Shown piece by piece: positions 15,930 through 24,843 of a stretch of 64,000 nucleotides of DNA. This DNA is from Saltatorellus ferox. GTDB taxonomy: Bacteria > Planctomycetota > UBA1135 > GCA-002686595. Within the stretch, counting starts at the first letter, position 1. Every line of letters starts with the position of its first letter. The notes under the pieces are model-generated. The model did no database searches, was not told the origin of the DNA, and was given only the letters and a program-made list of their open reading frames with translations. The stretch lies in contig CP036434.1 in the NCBI GenBank assembly GCA_007751475.1, forward strand, positions 2,666,001-2,730,000. The letters run 5' to 3'. The translations under genes and the position numbers were made by a program.

Positions 15930-16583
15930 ATGGATCAGCTGAATTCGGAAGGGATGGGTCTCGACGCGCCGCTACGTGAGGCGCTTTGGGCGGTCGTGGG
16001 GAACGGCCGCAGGGCGGGAAGGGGAACGCGCGCGGCGGTGGAGCAAGCGCTCCGAGACCACGGTCTCGGTGTCCTCGCTCGCCTGCAGCGTGACGCTCTC
16101 GCCGAGGTGTGCGGGCTCACGGAGTCCCAGGCCGCGCGGCTGGCCGCTTCGTTCCAGCTCGGGCGTGCGGCAGAGCGAGCCCGCATGGGGGAGCGGCCCT
16201 CGCTCAAGCGGCCCGACGACGTGGCGCGCTTTCTGGCGCCTGAGCTACGTGGATTGGAGATCGAGACGTTCCAGGCGCTCGTGCTCGATGCGCGTCATCG
16301 TCTCAAGGTGCGTGTCGAGGTGAGCCGCGGGACGCTCACCATGGCTCCCGTGCACCCGCGCGAGGTCTTCGCGCCCGCACTCCGGCTGCGGGGCGCCGCC
16401 GTGATCGTCGCTCACAATCACCCCTCCGGGGATCCGGAGCCCAGCGCGGAGGACTTCGAGGTGACCGCGCGGCTCGTGGAGGCGGGCCGTGTCGTCGGCG
16501 TGCCGCTGCTCGATCACGTCGTTTGCGCGGGGGAGCGCTGGGTCTCGATCCGCGAGTCGGGTCGCTGGCCGAGGGAGACGTAG
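15930..16583 (+). CDS. radC: RadC-family JAB/MPN domain protein (217 aa)
   Basis: Full-length RadC-type protein: an N-terminal helix-hairpin-helix-like region (DALAEVCGLTESQAARLAAS), then the JAB domain with the metal motif IVAHNHPSGDPEPSAED and the upstream EVSRGTLTMAPVHPREVF. The function of chromosomal RadC is unresolved; the old link to DNA repair in E. coli is not supported, and the family is now treated as a putative metal-dependent isopeptidase or nuclease-like fold. It lies 52 bases after the peptidase gene and is convergent with the hybrid kinase gene, with a gap of about 40 bases that holds no clear terminator. Confidence 0.9.
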   Translation: MDQLNSEGMGLDAPLREALWAVVGNGRRAGRGTRAAVEQALRDHGLGVLARLQRDALAEVCGLTESQAARLAASFQLGRAAERARMGERPSLKRPDDVARFLAPELRGLEIETFQALVLDARHRLKVRVEVSRGTLTMAPVHPREVFAPALRLRGAAVIVAHNHPSGDPEPSAEDFEVTARLVEAGRVVGVPLLDHVVCAGERWVSIRESGRWPRET

Positions 16584-16623
16584 AGAGCCGGTGTCGAAGG
16601 CCGCGTTCCGCCAGCGAGTCGCC

Positions 16624-17988
16624 TCAGGCGGCATCCCGTTCGGCGGAGCTTGCGCGGGCCAGTGCTTCCTGAAGCTCGGCGACCCGAAGTGGTTTCTGAA
16701 CGTAGTCGTTCATCCCCGCCGCCAGGCAGCGCTCGCGATCGCCTTCCATCGACAGAGCCGTCAGCGCGACGATGTGGACCCGGCTCCTCGGGCTGTTCGA
16801 GCGCCGGATGCGCTCGGTCGCCTGGAACCCGTCGACATCCGGCATCGAGCAGTCCATCAGCACAGCGTCCCAGTCTTCTTCGAGGGCTCTCTGGGCGCCT
16901 TCCGCGCCTCCCGTGGCGAGTCCTACCGTGCAGCCGAGACGCTCGATCAGCTTGGCGCCGACCTTGCGGTTCACGGGGTTGTCGTCGACCAGGAGGACTC
17001 GAAGGCCCGCCACGTCTTGCGCGCTGATGATCTCCGCGAGGCTCTGCTTGGCGGGAACCTTCGACTCTTCCTCCCGGCTGTCCGGCGCGGGAAGTGCAAG
17101 CGGGATCGAGAAGTAGAAGCAGGACCCGACGCCCACTTCGCTGGACACCTCGATCTGGCCGCCCATCGCGCGCACCAGCGCGGAGCTGATGGCGAGACCG
17201 AGGCCCGTGCCACCGAATCGACGAGCCGTGGTCTCATCGGCCTGGGTGAAGGCTGCGAAGATCGAGCCCAGGACCTCTGGCTTCATGCCGATGCCGGTAT
17301 CGCGGACCTCGAATCTCAGCTGCTGGCCGCCGTCGGTCACGGCGACCGACAGGGTGATCGAGCCGTGCTCGGTGAACTTGACGGCATTGCCCATGAGGTT
17401 GCTGAGCACCTGCCGAAGCCGGTGTTCATCGCCGAGGAGAGCCTGCGGAACGGCGGGGTCCACGGCGAAGAGCACGTCGATTCCCTTGGAACTGCAGCGA
17501 GCTTTCTCCGAGCTGGCGACGCTCGCGACGAGGTGGGCCACGTCGAGGCGCCTCGATTCGATGACCGTTTGATCTTCCTGGAGCTTGGCGAAGTCGAGGA
17601 TGTCGTTGAGCAGCGTCATCATCGTCTCCGCGGAGTCCTTGAGCGTCATGACGAGGCTCCGGTCTTCCTGTTCGAGGTCGCTGAGCGTGAGCAGGTCGAT
17701 GCATCCGATCACGCCGTTCATCGGCGTGCGGATCTCGTGGCTCATGGTCGCGAGGAAGCGATCCTTGGCGGCCAGACCTGCCTCGGCGGCTTCCTTGGCG
17801 GCTTCCAGGTCGGTGGTGCGCTCTCGAAGCCCGTCGAGGGATCGCTCCATCACGGACTTCGATTGGCGCGCCATCATCTCTGACGTACGGACGAGACGCT
17901 CGAGCTGCCGAACCCGGCGCTCCATGCGTTTGTTCTCCTTCCGAAGAGCCTTCAGCTCATCGGGGCCGGATGCCTCGCCCGCGCTCAT
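16624..17988 (-). CDS. Hybrid sensor histidine kinase with receiver domain (454 aa)
   Basis: Domain order: an N-terminal coiled coil (about residues 10-75, ELKALRKENKRMERRVRQLE), HisKA with the phosphorylated His in FLATMSHEIRTPMNG (His84), the HATPase domain (N box NLMGNAVKFTEHG, then RDTGIGM and FGGTGLGLAIS), and a C-terminal receiver (VLLVDDNPVNRKVG, then AVLMDCSMPDVDGFQ and ALTALSMEGDRERC). There is no transmembrane helix or PAS domain, so input must come through the coiled coil, plausibly from the FIST protein encoded immediately upstream. The start ATG at 17988 follows the FIST stop by a single base. No output domain follows the receiver, so a further phosphotransfer partner is needed. 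Confidence 0.9.
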   Translation of the reverse strand: MSAGEASGPDELKALRKENKRMERRVRQLERLVRTSEMMARQSKSVMERSLDGLRERTTDLEAAKEAAEAGLAAKDRFLATMSHEIRTPMNGVIGCIDLLTLSDLEQEDRSLVMTLKDSAETMMTLLNDILDFAKLQEDQTVIESRRLDVAHLVASVASSEKARCSSKGIDVLFAVDPAVPQALLGDEHRLRQVLSNLMGNAVKFTEHGSITLSVAVTDGGQQLRFEVRDTGIGMKPEVLGSIFAAFTQADETTARRFGGTGLGLAISSALVRAMGGQIEVSSEVGVGSCFYFSIPLALPAPDSREEESKVPAKQSLAEIISAQDVAGLRVLLVDDNPVNRKVGAKLIERLGCTVGLATGGAEGAQRALEEDWDAVLMDCSMPDVDGFQATERIRRSNSPRSRVHIVALTALSMEGDRERCLAAGMNDYVQKPLRVAELQEALARASSAERDAA

Positions 17989-17989
17989 T

Positions 17990-19189
17990 TCAGCCCAGGA
18001 CGATCGACACGCAGGTCTCGTTGTGGAAACTGTTCTTCGTTCCACCGTGGCTCGGCGCGATCTCGCCGAAGCAGTAGAGCCCGGCGAGGATGATCTCCGT
18101 GAGGCCGCGGTCGAGGGCGACGCTCTTGAGAAGGTCGATCTCCTTCTCGGCTTCCGAGCCCAAAACCCACTTGCGAGCGGCGCAGCTGAAGAACAGTGCG
18201 ATGCTCGGGGATTCTCCCTCGAAGGCCGAGAGCGCGCGCGTCAAGGATTCCTCGGACCCGCTCAAGAGACCTTCCTCGAGTACCTGGGTGAAGCGTACGG
18301 TCGAACCCACCGGGATGGCGCCCGCGAACGTGAGCGTCTCGTTGTCGTGGTCCATCGAGAGAGTCGCCCGCAGCACCCAGGTACCGGAATCGTCGATGAA
18401 GGCGAGTGGGTACTCGCCGAGCGAGTTCGAGGGGACTTCACCGTAGTTGTCCCGGTATACGGCGAGAGCAGGGCGCCCGTCGATCTCCTTGACGACCGAG
18501 CCTTCGGAGCTCGTGATCGTCATCTCTCCGCCGATCGGAAACCATCCCGAGCCCACGCCCCAGCTGGACGCGATCTTGCCCTGGATCAAGAGGATCGGAA
18601 GGGAGTCGCTCAGCACCTCGTTGCCGAAGAACTCGCGCGTTCTTTGGAACTCTCGGTGATCGGCGCTCAGCCCGCCCAGGACGGGGCATCGGACGTCGGG
18701 AAGGTGCTTCGCCAGCTTCGAGATGACCGCACTCGCGTCGGTGGTCGGCGCAAACGCGGTCAGGCACACGCTGGGCGTGAAGTCCTGTGCGCCCTCCATT
18801 CCCGCACCTTCCATGGCCGCCTTCACCGCAGCGTCCATGTCGCCCGAGAGGTCGCGGCCCATCCCGGCGTGGACGACAAGGTCGTCTCCGGAGAAGACGG
18901 TCATGAGGACGGAGTCCTCACAGAATCCGAGGCTCGAGGAGAACTCCCCGTCGCTGGTCCCACCGACGAGCGGAAGACCCGGCCACTGCTCCTGGATCCG
19001 GTCGAGGAGCACCTGGTGCTCGTACTCGACGCTACAGAAGAGGAGCGCGGCTTTCGGTTCTGCGCCCGCAAGGTCCGTCATGATCTGATCGATGACCTCG
19101 TTGACGGCATCCAGGCTGTCAGGGTCGTCGCTGTGTCCCAGGTGTGCAAGCATCGGCGGTGGGGGTGGAAGAGTTTTCCGGGTGGCCAT
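17990..19189 (-). CDS. FIST-domain sensory protein (399 aa)
   Basis: FIST N and C domains in the usual order. The N part contains PKAALLFCSVEYEHQVLLDR and GLPLVGGTSDGEFSSSLGF; the C part contains SSWGVGSGWFPIGGEMTITS, ALAVYRDNYGEVPSNSLGEY, then SIALFFSCAARKWVLGSEAE and ILAGLYCFGEIAPSHGG. FIST proteins are predicted intracellular sensors of small ligands, often encoded beside histidine kinases or fused to signalling domains. The ATG at 19189 is preferred: a GGGAG lies five bases upstream and family sequence begins soon after. An in-frame start at 19312 would add 41 residues. It sits between the regulator gene and the hybrid kinase on one strand. Confidence 0.9.
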   Translation of the reverse strand: MATRKTLPPPPPMLAHLGHSDDPDSLDAVNEVIDQIMTDLAGAEPKAALLFCSVEYEHQVLLDRIQEQWPGLPLVGGTSDGEFSSSLGFCEDSVLMTVFSGDDLVVHAGMGRDLSGDMDAAVKAAMEGAGMEGAQDFTPSVCLTAFAPTTDASAVISKLAKHLPDVRCPVLGGLSADHREFQRTREFFGNEVLSDSLPILLIQGKIASSWGVGSGWFPIGGEMTITSSEGSVVKEIDGRPALAVYRDNYGEVPSNSLGEYPLAFIDDSGTWVLRATLSMDHDNETLTFAGAIPVGSTVRFTQVLEEGLLSGSEESLTRALSAFEGESPSIALFFSCAARKWVLGSEAEKEIDLLKSVALDRGLTEIILAGLYCFGEIAPSHGGTKNSFHNETCVSIVLG

Positions 19190-19325
19190 GGGCTCCCGGG
19201 GGAATCCCTGGGCCGCCACATGGGGGAAACCTTCGACCTCGTTTGCCTTGCACCTCAACCCGATCTTTACGGCGCCGCGCTCGTCGCTCTCTGAGTCACC
19301 GCCGTGCGCCATTTCGACCCATCGA

Positions 19326-19997
19326 TCAGGTCGAGAGCAGGCCTTCCTGAATCGCGATGCGCGCCAGCTCCGCGGGGGAATGGGCGTCCAGCTTGCGCTG
19401 GAGGTTCTCGCGATGCTTCTTGACCGTTCCCAGCGTGATGTCGAGCTTGATGGCGACTTCCTTGTTCGTCTTCCCGATGGCCAAGAGGTGGAAAACCTCG
19501 CGCTCGCGGGGCGTGAGCGCCCCGAGACGGCCCGTGGTCTCTTCGGTAGGATCGGGCCTCTCGCCGCTCATCAGTCGCTCGACCAGCGCATTGGTCACGC
19601 GCGGCGTGACGTAGTTCCGGCCCTCGAAGACGGCCTCGACGGCGACCTTCAGCTCCTGCGGCTCCGAATCCTTGGTCAGGAATCCGGACGCGCCCGCCTT
19701 CAGAGCCTCTTCGAGGAATCGGCCCGACTCGTGATTGGTGAGCACCAGGAAACGCGTTCGGGGCGAAGCCGCGTGCAGCTTGGGGAGCGCGTCGATTCCC
19801 GACAGTCCGGGCATCGTGATGTCGACCGTGGCCACGTCCGGACGGAGTCTGCTCATGTCCGCGATGGCCTCACGCGCGTCGCCGGAGTCACCGATGACAT
19901 CGAACCCGCACTCGTCGGAGAGGAGCCTGCGGAGAGCAGCGCGGACGATGGCCTGGTCGTCCAGGACGAAGACTCGGATGGGGGCGGCGTCGTTCAT
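19326..19997 (-). CDS. LuxR/NarL-family response regulator (223 aa)
   Basis: Receiver domain with the acidic pair in VFVLDDQAIVRAAL, the phosphoacceptor Asp59 in VATVDITMPGLSG, the switch Thr in FLVLTNHESG and the conserved Lys in GFLTKDSEP. The C-terminal LuxR helix-turn-helix is LTPREREVFHLLAIGKTNKE, then VAIKLDITLGTVKKHRENL. It lies five bases downstream of the PAS kinase gene, so the two almost certainly form a cognate pair like FixL/FixJ. The target promoters are unknown. The FIST gene follows. Confidence 0.93.
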   Translation of the reverse strand: MNDAAPIRVFVLDDQAIVRAALRRLLSDECGFDVIGDSGDAREAIADMSRLRPDVATVDITMPGLSGIDALPKLHAASPRTRFLVLTNHESGRFLEEALKAGASGFLTKDSEPQELKVAVEAVFEGRNYVTPRVTNALVERLMSGERPDPTEETTGRLGALTPREREVFHLLAIGKTNKEVAIKLDITLGTVKKHRENLQRKLDAHSPAELARIAIQEGLLST

Positions 19998-20002
19998 GGC
20001 AG

Positions 20003-21568
20003 TCAGTGGGAGTGGGGTGCGGTCGGCCAGTCCAGGATGACGGACAGGCCGTGGCCGTGCTCGCCGGTGGTCAGGCGGACGGTGGCGCTGTGTTCGTCGG
20101 CGATCTTGCGGACGAGGGCGAGGCCGAGGCCCGTGCCGTCTTCCTTCTCGGTGCGGAAGAGCCGGAACATCGCTTCGCGCTCGGACTCCGGAATGCCGGG
20201 GCCCTCGTCCGTGACCGACAGACGGACCATGCCCGGCGCCGTCGGGCTCGGTCTCGCGAGCAGAGAGATGCTGCCGCCGCCCGGCTGGGCCTCGACCGCA
20301 TTGCGCACGAGGTTGGACAGGAGGTCGTTCAGCGCCGCGGGGTCAGCCAGGAGAGAAGGGGTCCCGGGCTCGACCGACACGATCGCTCGGTAGGAGCCCT
20401 TCTTGATCGCGGCCGCTTCGTGGTTGAGGGCAGCGCCGAACGCGGCGCCCGGCGTGATTTCCTCGAGCCGCAGTTCGAGCGGACGGGAGAAGCGAAGGGT
20501 TCGGTTCAGCAGTTCTTCGAGCCGACGCATGCGCGCCGCGAGCTCGACGAGAATCGCATTGTCTTCTTCTCCCAGGTGGCGGCCTACGGCCTTCAGTGCC
20601 AGTTCCAGCGCGGAAACGGGACTGCGTAGCTCGTGGGCCAAGACGGCGGACTCCTCGCCGACGCGCGCGAGCGAGCGAATGACCGCTGATTCCCGTCGTT
20701 CCGACTCCACGAGGTCCGTGATATCACGAACCTCCACGATCGCAGACGGAGCACCGTCGCTCGCCGAAGGGACCACGCGCACGGACACTTCGTGGGAGTA
20801 GGGAAGTGCGCCGTGGCAGAGCCCGACAGGATCCGCAGGAACGCTTCGGCCCGCTCCCATCGAATCGGCGGCCTTTCCTTGGCCCGCCAGTGCGTGGGGG
20901 ATGCAGACGTTCGCGCGCGTGATCGCGAGGCCCGATTGCCTCGCCGCCTCGAGCGCGCGGGCCACGGCATCGCGATTTCCGGGGAGGCTGCTCCAGAACG
21001 GCGCCTCGTGGAGTGGAAGGCCGATCACCGCGCCGGGCAGCACGCCGATCCGGGCCAGTGCGGGTGCATTCGCCTCGGTCACAAGGCCGTCTTCGTCGAG
21101 CAGAAGCACGATCTGGTTCTCGTGTTCGAACACGCCGCGGAACTTCGCCTCGCTCCTTCGCAAGGCCTGCCGAGCGCGCGTCCGATCGGTCACGTCCCGG
21201 AAGCTGCCGCAGTAGAGCGCCCCCCGCGCGCCGTCGCTGGGGATCTCGGACACGCTGAGTTCGCACATCACGTGGGACCCGTCCTTGCGCACCACTTCGA
21301 ACTCCCGGACCGTACCAAGGATCCAGGTCTTGCCCGTCTTGCGGAATCGTTCGAGGTAGGCGTCGTGGTTCGAGTGATGCGGTTCGGGGACCAGCACCTT
21401 GATGTTCTGGCCCTCCAGTTCGGAGGCGGTCCACCCGAAATGCGCTTCGACCGATCGACTCGCCCGCTGGATCGCGCCGAAGGCGTCGATCACGATGACG
21501 GCGTCGATCAGCCCTTCCAGAAGCGCGTCCAGAAGCTCGATCTTGGAATGTGCCCAACCGCTATCCAT
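20003..21568 (-). CDS. PAS sensor histidine kinase, FixL-like (521 aa)
   Basis: Two PAS domains (about residues 12-130 and 140-290), then HisKA with the acceptor in VLAHELRSPVSALELAL and a HATPase domain (NLVRNAVEAQPGG, DEGPGIPESE, GTGLGLALVRKIADE). No membrane segment, so it is cytosolic. The first PAS has VPEPHHSNHDAYLERFRKTG: His68 is where FixL holds its heme-ligand His, and Arg88 falls at the position of the FixL distal Arg with the same 20-residue spacing. Heme-based oxygen sensing is therefore possible, although many PAS kinases share this motif without proof of heme. The gene is first in a four-gene operon and is divergent from the radical SAM gene. Confidence 0.92.
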   Translation of the reverse strand: MDSGWAHSKIELLDALLEGLIDAVIVIDAFGAIQRASRSVEAHFGWTASELEGQNIKVLVPEPHHSNHDAYLERFRKTGKTWILGTVREFEVVRKDGSHVMCELSVSEIPSDGARGALYCGSFRDVTDRTRARQALRRSEAKFRGVFEHENQIVLLLDEDGLVTEANAPALARIGVLPGAVIGLPLHEAPFWSSLPGNRDAVARALEAARQSGLAITRANVCIPHALAGQGKAADSMGAGRSVPADPVGLCHGALPYSHEVSVRVVPSASDGAPSAIVEVRDITDLVESERRESAVIRSLARVGEESAVLAHELRSPVSALELALKAVGRHLGEEDNAILVELAARMRRLEELLNRTLRFSRPLELRLEEITPGAAFGAALNHEAAAIKKGSYRAIVSVEPGTPSLLADPAALNDLLSNLVRNAVEAQPGGGSISLLARPSPTAPGMVRLSVTDEGPGIPESEREAMFRLFRTEKEDGTGLGLALVRKIADEHSATVRLTTGEHGHGLSVILDWPTAPHSH

Positions 21569-21757
21569 GGCGGCACTCTATCAGTCGCCGGCCCCACGCA
21601 TGGGACTTTTGCACGACTCCTGATCGCAGAGCGACACGTGCAAGGCCGAGTTGAGACGCACGCCTACGAACAGGTGCGTAGCCGGTTCGCTTCCAGTGCG
21701 AAGCCTGGCGACTGGCCGCGTTCCCGGGCGCTCCGTGCCGATAGCTTGACCTACACC

Positions 21758-22927
21758 ATGCAGTTCACCTCATCCGTCAAGAACCAGCTCAAGGGCTCCC
21801 TCTTCGTCAGCCGCGTGGCCGCGCGCCTTCGGACGCGGCGGGAGCGCAAGGACCATCCCCACGGGATCGTTCCGGATCGGCCGCGTCGCGTCATCGTCGA
21901 GCCGACGAATGCCTGCAACCTGGCCTGTTCGTACTGCGGGAACAAGAGCATGGATCGGCGCCTGACGATGCTTCCGATGCCGCTCTACGCCCAGTTGATC
22001 GAGGAGATGCAGTCGCTCGGCATCGACAGGCTCACGCTGCACACCATCGGCGAGCCCACGCTGCACAGGGAGCTGCCGAAGATGATCTCGATGGCGCGCG
22101 CCGCGGGGATCCAGGTGTCCGTCTCGACGAACGGTACCCGGCTGACACCGGAGTACGTGCGAGAACTCGTGGCGGCCGGGCCGGACATCATCAACCTGTC
22201 CATCGACGCGGCGGACCCGGAGAAGATCAAGGCCCTTCGGCCCGGGCTCGATCCCGAGGCATTCTATCGCGGGATGAAGGAGCTCAAGGCCGTGCGCGAT
22301 GCCGAGGGCCCCTTCAAGTCGACCCCGTGGGGGAGGGTTCGCGTCCCGAGCATCGTCGCGACGTGCGTGGTCACGAAGGCGTTCGACGCCGAGGAGGAGA
22401 GGGCCTGGTTCGAGCGCTATCGCGACCACGTCGATGACGTGGATCTCCATTGGCCCAACAGTCACGCCGGGTACGCCGAGGGCGAGGTTCACGGGGGAGG
22501 CGGCCGGCTGGCGCGCTTCCTCGGCAGGCCGATCCAACGTCTCCGCGATCGCTTCTATCGGCGTATGCGGATCTCGTGCCCTTATCCGTGGGACGCGCTG
22601 TTCCTCCTGTCGAACGGCCAGGTTTCCGCGTGCCACTTCGACTTCGACGCGCGGCTCGTCGTCGGGCGTTTCGGGCCTTCTTCGATCGAGGAGATCTGGA
22701 AGAGCGAAGAGATGCAGAGCATTCGCAAGGCGCATATGAACTTCGACTTCCAGGACTGGGAGCAGTGCGGGGACTGCAGCGCTGCGCTGTACACCAATCG
22801 CCACCAGGACGATCTGATGTCCCGCCGCGTGAAGCGTCGGAATCGGTTCGTGCCCACGCGCGACATGTGGACCGGGCGCGCGCCCGATGCGCAGGTGAAC
22901 GGAGATCTCGCCGAACCGAGCGAGTGA
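21758..22927 (+). CDS. Radical SAM/SPASM-domain protein (389 aa)
   Basis: Radical SAM cluster motif CxxxCxxC in PTNACNLACSYCGNKSMDRR, preceded by a strand (RVIVEPTN) typical of the barrel, and LHTIGEPTLHRELP as the GE motif. The C-terminal part has a SPASM-like Cys set: ISCPYPWDALFLLSNGQVSA, CHFDFDARLVVGRFG, then DWEQCGDCSA. SPASM proteins usually carry auxiliary iron-sulfur clusters and modify peptides, proteins or small substrates; the substrate here is unknown and no precursor-peptide gene is visible nearby. The ATG at 21758 is chosen since family sequence begins within 40 residues; upstream lies the divergent kinase promoter region. Confidence 0.9.
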   Translation: MQFTSSVKNQLKGSLFVSRVAARLRTRRERKDHPHGIVPDRPRRVIVEPTNACNLACSYCGNKSMDRRLTMLPMPLYAQLIEEMQSLGIDRLTLHTIGEPTLHRELPKMISMARAAGIQVSVSTNGTRLTPEYVRELVAAGPDIINLSIDAADPEKIKALRPGLDPEAFYRGMKELKAVRDAEGPFKSTPWGRVRVPSIVATCVVTKAFDAEEERAWFERYRDHVDDVDLHWPNSHAGYAEGEVHGGGGRLARFLGRPIQRLRDRFYRRMRISCPYPWDALFLLSNGQVSACHFDFDARLVVGRFGPSSIEEIWKSEEMQSIRKAHMNFDFQDWEQCGDCSAALYTNRHQDDLMSRRVKRRNRFVPTRDMWTGRAPDAQVNGDLAEPSE

Positions 22928-22980
22928 TCTGCGAACGAGCCCGAACGATTCACGAGATGAAACCACCAGCACGCCCAAAC

Positions 22981-23034
22981 GACGCCGCGGCGGCGTCAGA
23001 CGGCAGCCTTTGGCTGCCGCCCGCTTCGCGGGCT
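22981..23034 (+). terminator. Tandem hairpins downstream of the radical SAM gene
   Basis: Three consecutive palindromes: GACGCCGCGGCGGCGTC, then CGGCAGCCTTTGGCTGCCG (8-bp stem, TTT loop), then GCCCGCTTCGCGGGC (6-bp stem). None is followed by a long T-run, so intrinsic termination is only probable. Confidence 0.4.
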
Positions 23035-23052
23035 CCCTCACAGAATGCTCGA

Positions 23053-23231
23053 CGGGCCTGGTGCCCCGAATCAGAAGTTCGTCGCATTAGTTTCGCCTGT
23101 TTCGCTCCGTAGCTGCGTTGCCGAACCTTGGACGGAGCTACTGCTACGCACTGCGGTTCGGACGCCTTGCTACGAAACGAAACAGACTGAAACGAATACG
23201 ACGAACTTCTGATTCAGGGCACGGGGGCCCG
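23053..23231. repeat. ~180-base imperfect inverted repeat
   Basis: Left arm 23053-23113 and right arm 23169-23231 are near-complementary: for example AATCAGAAGTTCGTCGCATT opposite a right-arm copy reading AATACGACGAACTTCTGATT. Pairing resumes inside (GCGTTGCCGAACC with GGTTCGGACGC), leaving a core of about 30 bases. Several A/G and T/C differences between arms look compensatory-free. No coding frame crosses it. It may be a mobile non-coding repeat or a structured RNA. Confidence 0.75.
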
Positions 23232-23536
23232 CCTCCGCTCCGTTCGCGAATCTTCCTTGCCACAGCGCCGTTTGGGCGCACTGGCGCTTCCCTCTCGCGA
23301 ATCATCCGAACTAGGGCCCAGGGCGTACTCTACCAGTGCGTAGACAGCTGGTTCTTCGCGAGTCGCGGGCCTCCTCCCTGTCCAGGGCTGCCTATCGTGC
23401 GGGCAGAGCGAACGCTTCAAGCATCGGTCTGCCGCCTCAGCCCGCGGAGGCGGCGGCAGGCCTACCTCCCCCCTGAAACCGAACCGCGCGAATCGAAGCC
23501 GGCACTCCGCGCATACCGACTGGCGCACCCCATCCG

Positions 23537-24460
23537 ATGGAACTCAAGAACCCCCTGCCCACGGTCTTCCCTGTCCGTTTCCTCCTGGCTGCTGGCGTCG
23601 CATCCCAGCTCCTCGTCGGCGCCTACGCGCAGGCCGCCGAGACCGTTCTCTTCGGAGAGCAAGACCGCGAGGGCCTCGCCTTGCCCGCCGAGCGCCAGGC
23701 CGTCCACCCGATCACGTCGCCCTACTACAACGAGGACAGCTTCATCACCTCGGACGTTCGCGCTTGGTACGTGCGCCATTCGTTCCCGGGCAACAGTCCG
23801 ATCGACGGCGGTAGCGCGACGGTCTACGCCGTGCAGGTGCGCGCTGCTCTGACCGAGTCTCTGCAGCTGGTCGCCTACAAGGACGGCTTCGTGAACTTCA
23901 ACTCCGGCCTCATCGACGATTCGGGCATGAACGATCTCGCGGCCGGCCTCAAATGGGCCTTCCTTCAGAACTGGGAGACCGACACGCACGCCGCGGTCGG
24001 TATCGGCTACGAACTCGGCATCGGAGACGAAGAAGTCCTCCAGGGCGACGACGAGGTCCGGCTCTGGGGCTCGGTCAACAAGGGCTTCGACCGACTGCAC
24101 CTCGGCGCCAACGTGAACTTCACCACGCCCGTGGGGAGCGAGGACGCGCTCGGCGACAGCGACCGTCTGTCCTGGCACCTGCACGCGGACTACCACGTCA
24201 ACGAGACCTTCAGTCCCGTCGTGGAGATCAACGGCTACTCGACCCTCAACGAGGGGAACAACGTGGCCGTGCCGTTCTCGGGCGTCGATGTCGCCAACCT
24301 CGGTGGGGGTGAGGGCGAAGACGTGGTGACCGCGGGCCTCGGGTTCGAGGTGCGGACCCCGAACCTCGGCGCCCTGCGCCTCGCCTACGAGTCGCCGCTG
24401 ACCGACAAAGAGGACCTGCTCGGCTACCGCTGGACGGCCTCGATCGTGTTCGGGTTCTGA
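23537..24460 (+). CDS. Outer-membrane beta-barrel-like protein (307 aa)
   Basis: Signal peptide (FLLAAGVASQLLVGAYAQAA, cleavage near Ala33-Glu) followed by about 270 residues of alternating-residue beta strands: VYAVQVRAALTESLQLVAYK, LAAGLKWAFLQ, AAVGIGYELGIGD, HLGANVNFTTPVG, HLHADYHVNETFSPVVEING, and a final LLGYRWTASIVFGF. A C-terminal Phe is the usual mark of outer-membrane barrels that are assembled by BamA. I do not recognise a specific porin family; a transporter of phenols or a generic MtrB/OmpA-like barrel are possibilities. The gene stands alone and has a hairpin terminator downstream. Confidence 0.78.
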   Translation: MELKNPLPTVFPVRFLLAAGVASQLLVGAYAQAAETVLFGEQDREGLALPAERQAVHPITSPYYNEDSFITSDVRAWYVRHSFPGNSPIDGGSATVYAVQVRAALTESLQLVAYKDGFVNFNSGLIDDSGMNDLAAGLKWAFLQNWETDTHAAVGIGYELGIGDEEVLQGDDEVRLWGSVNKGFDRLHLGANVNFTTPVGSEDALGDSDRLSWHLHADYHVNETFSPVVEINGYSTLNEGNNVAVPFSGVDVANLGGGEGEDVVTAGLGFEVRTPNLGALRLAYESPLTDKEDLLGYRWTASIVFGF

Positions 24461-24489
24461 TTCTCCCCGCTTCTGCCTGTCGTCTCCCA

Positions 24490-24526
24490 GGGCGCTGTCT
24501 CCGGTGGCCCACCGGCGGCAGCGCCC
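24490..24526 (+). terminator. Hairpin downstream of the outer-membrane protein gene
   Basis: GGGCGCTG (24490-24497) pairs with CAGCGCCC (to 24526), and inside it CCGGTGG pairs with CACCGG. The stem is strong but no T-run follows. Position 30 bases after the stop fits termination. Confidence 0.5.
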
Positions 24527-24843
24527 AGTTCGTGAGGGTTGGCCCGCCCGCTGGGGTTTCGATGTCGCACGCTGGATTATGTGCCTGAATTCAGTCGCGT
24601 TAGGGGCGAAGCGAGGGCGCGACACCGGCTCCCTCCTGTTTGGATCCTGTTCGTACCGCCTGGGGAGCCACGGAACCGGGTTCGGTCACGCGATCGGGGT
24701 TCGCTGTCTGTAACCTGTGCCGCCGCCGCGGGTATCCGCCTTTCCCGAGGTGCCCCGCCTGGTCCCCCCGTAGCCCGGATGACCCATCCGAGCGGCCGTT
24801 TTACTCCCATCAGCCCGGACCCACCCACGTCCGGGCGTCCTCC
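24527..24843. other. Leader region of the pseudopilus operon
   Basis: About 315 bases between the terminator hairpin and the FHA gene start. Short frames here lack coding character. It must hold the promoter for the following 19 kb operon; the local AT-richer patch GGATTATGTGCCTGAATTCA near 24570-24590 is the best candidate position, without a clear consensus match. Confidence 0.4.

Larger units (their letters stand above)
22928..23536. other. 609-base intergenic region rich in palindromes
   Basis: No gene is recognised. It holds a series of short hairpins just after the radical SAM gene, then a ~180-base inverted repeat (listed separately), then about 300 bases that precede the outer-membrane protein gene and presumably contain its promoter, though no convincing -35/-10 pair stands out. 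Confidence 0.6.

Noticed and set aside
21758..22927. RiPP maturase locus
   Set aside because: A SPASM-type radical SAM protein is present, but no short precursor ORF, peptidase or exporter is found beside it.
23053..23231. Integron attC site or tRNA-like element
   Set aside because: No RYYYAAC/GTTRRRY core pairs at the ends and no acceptor or T-loop signature.
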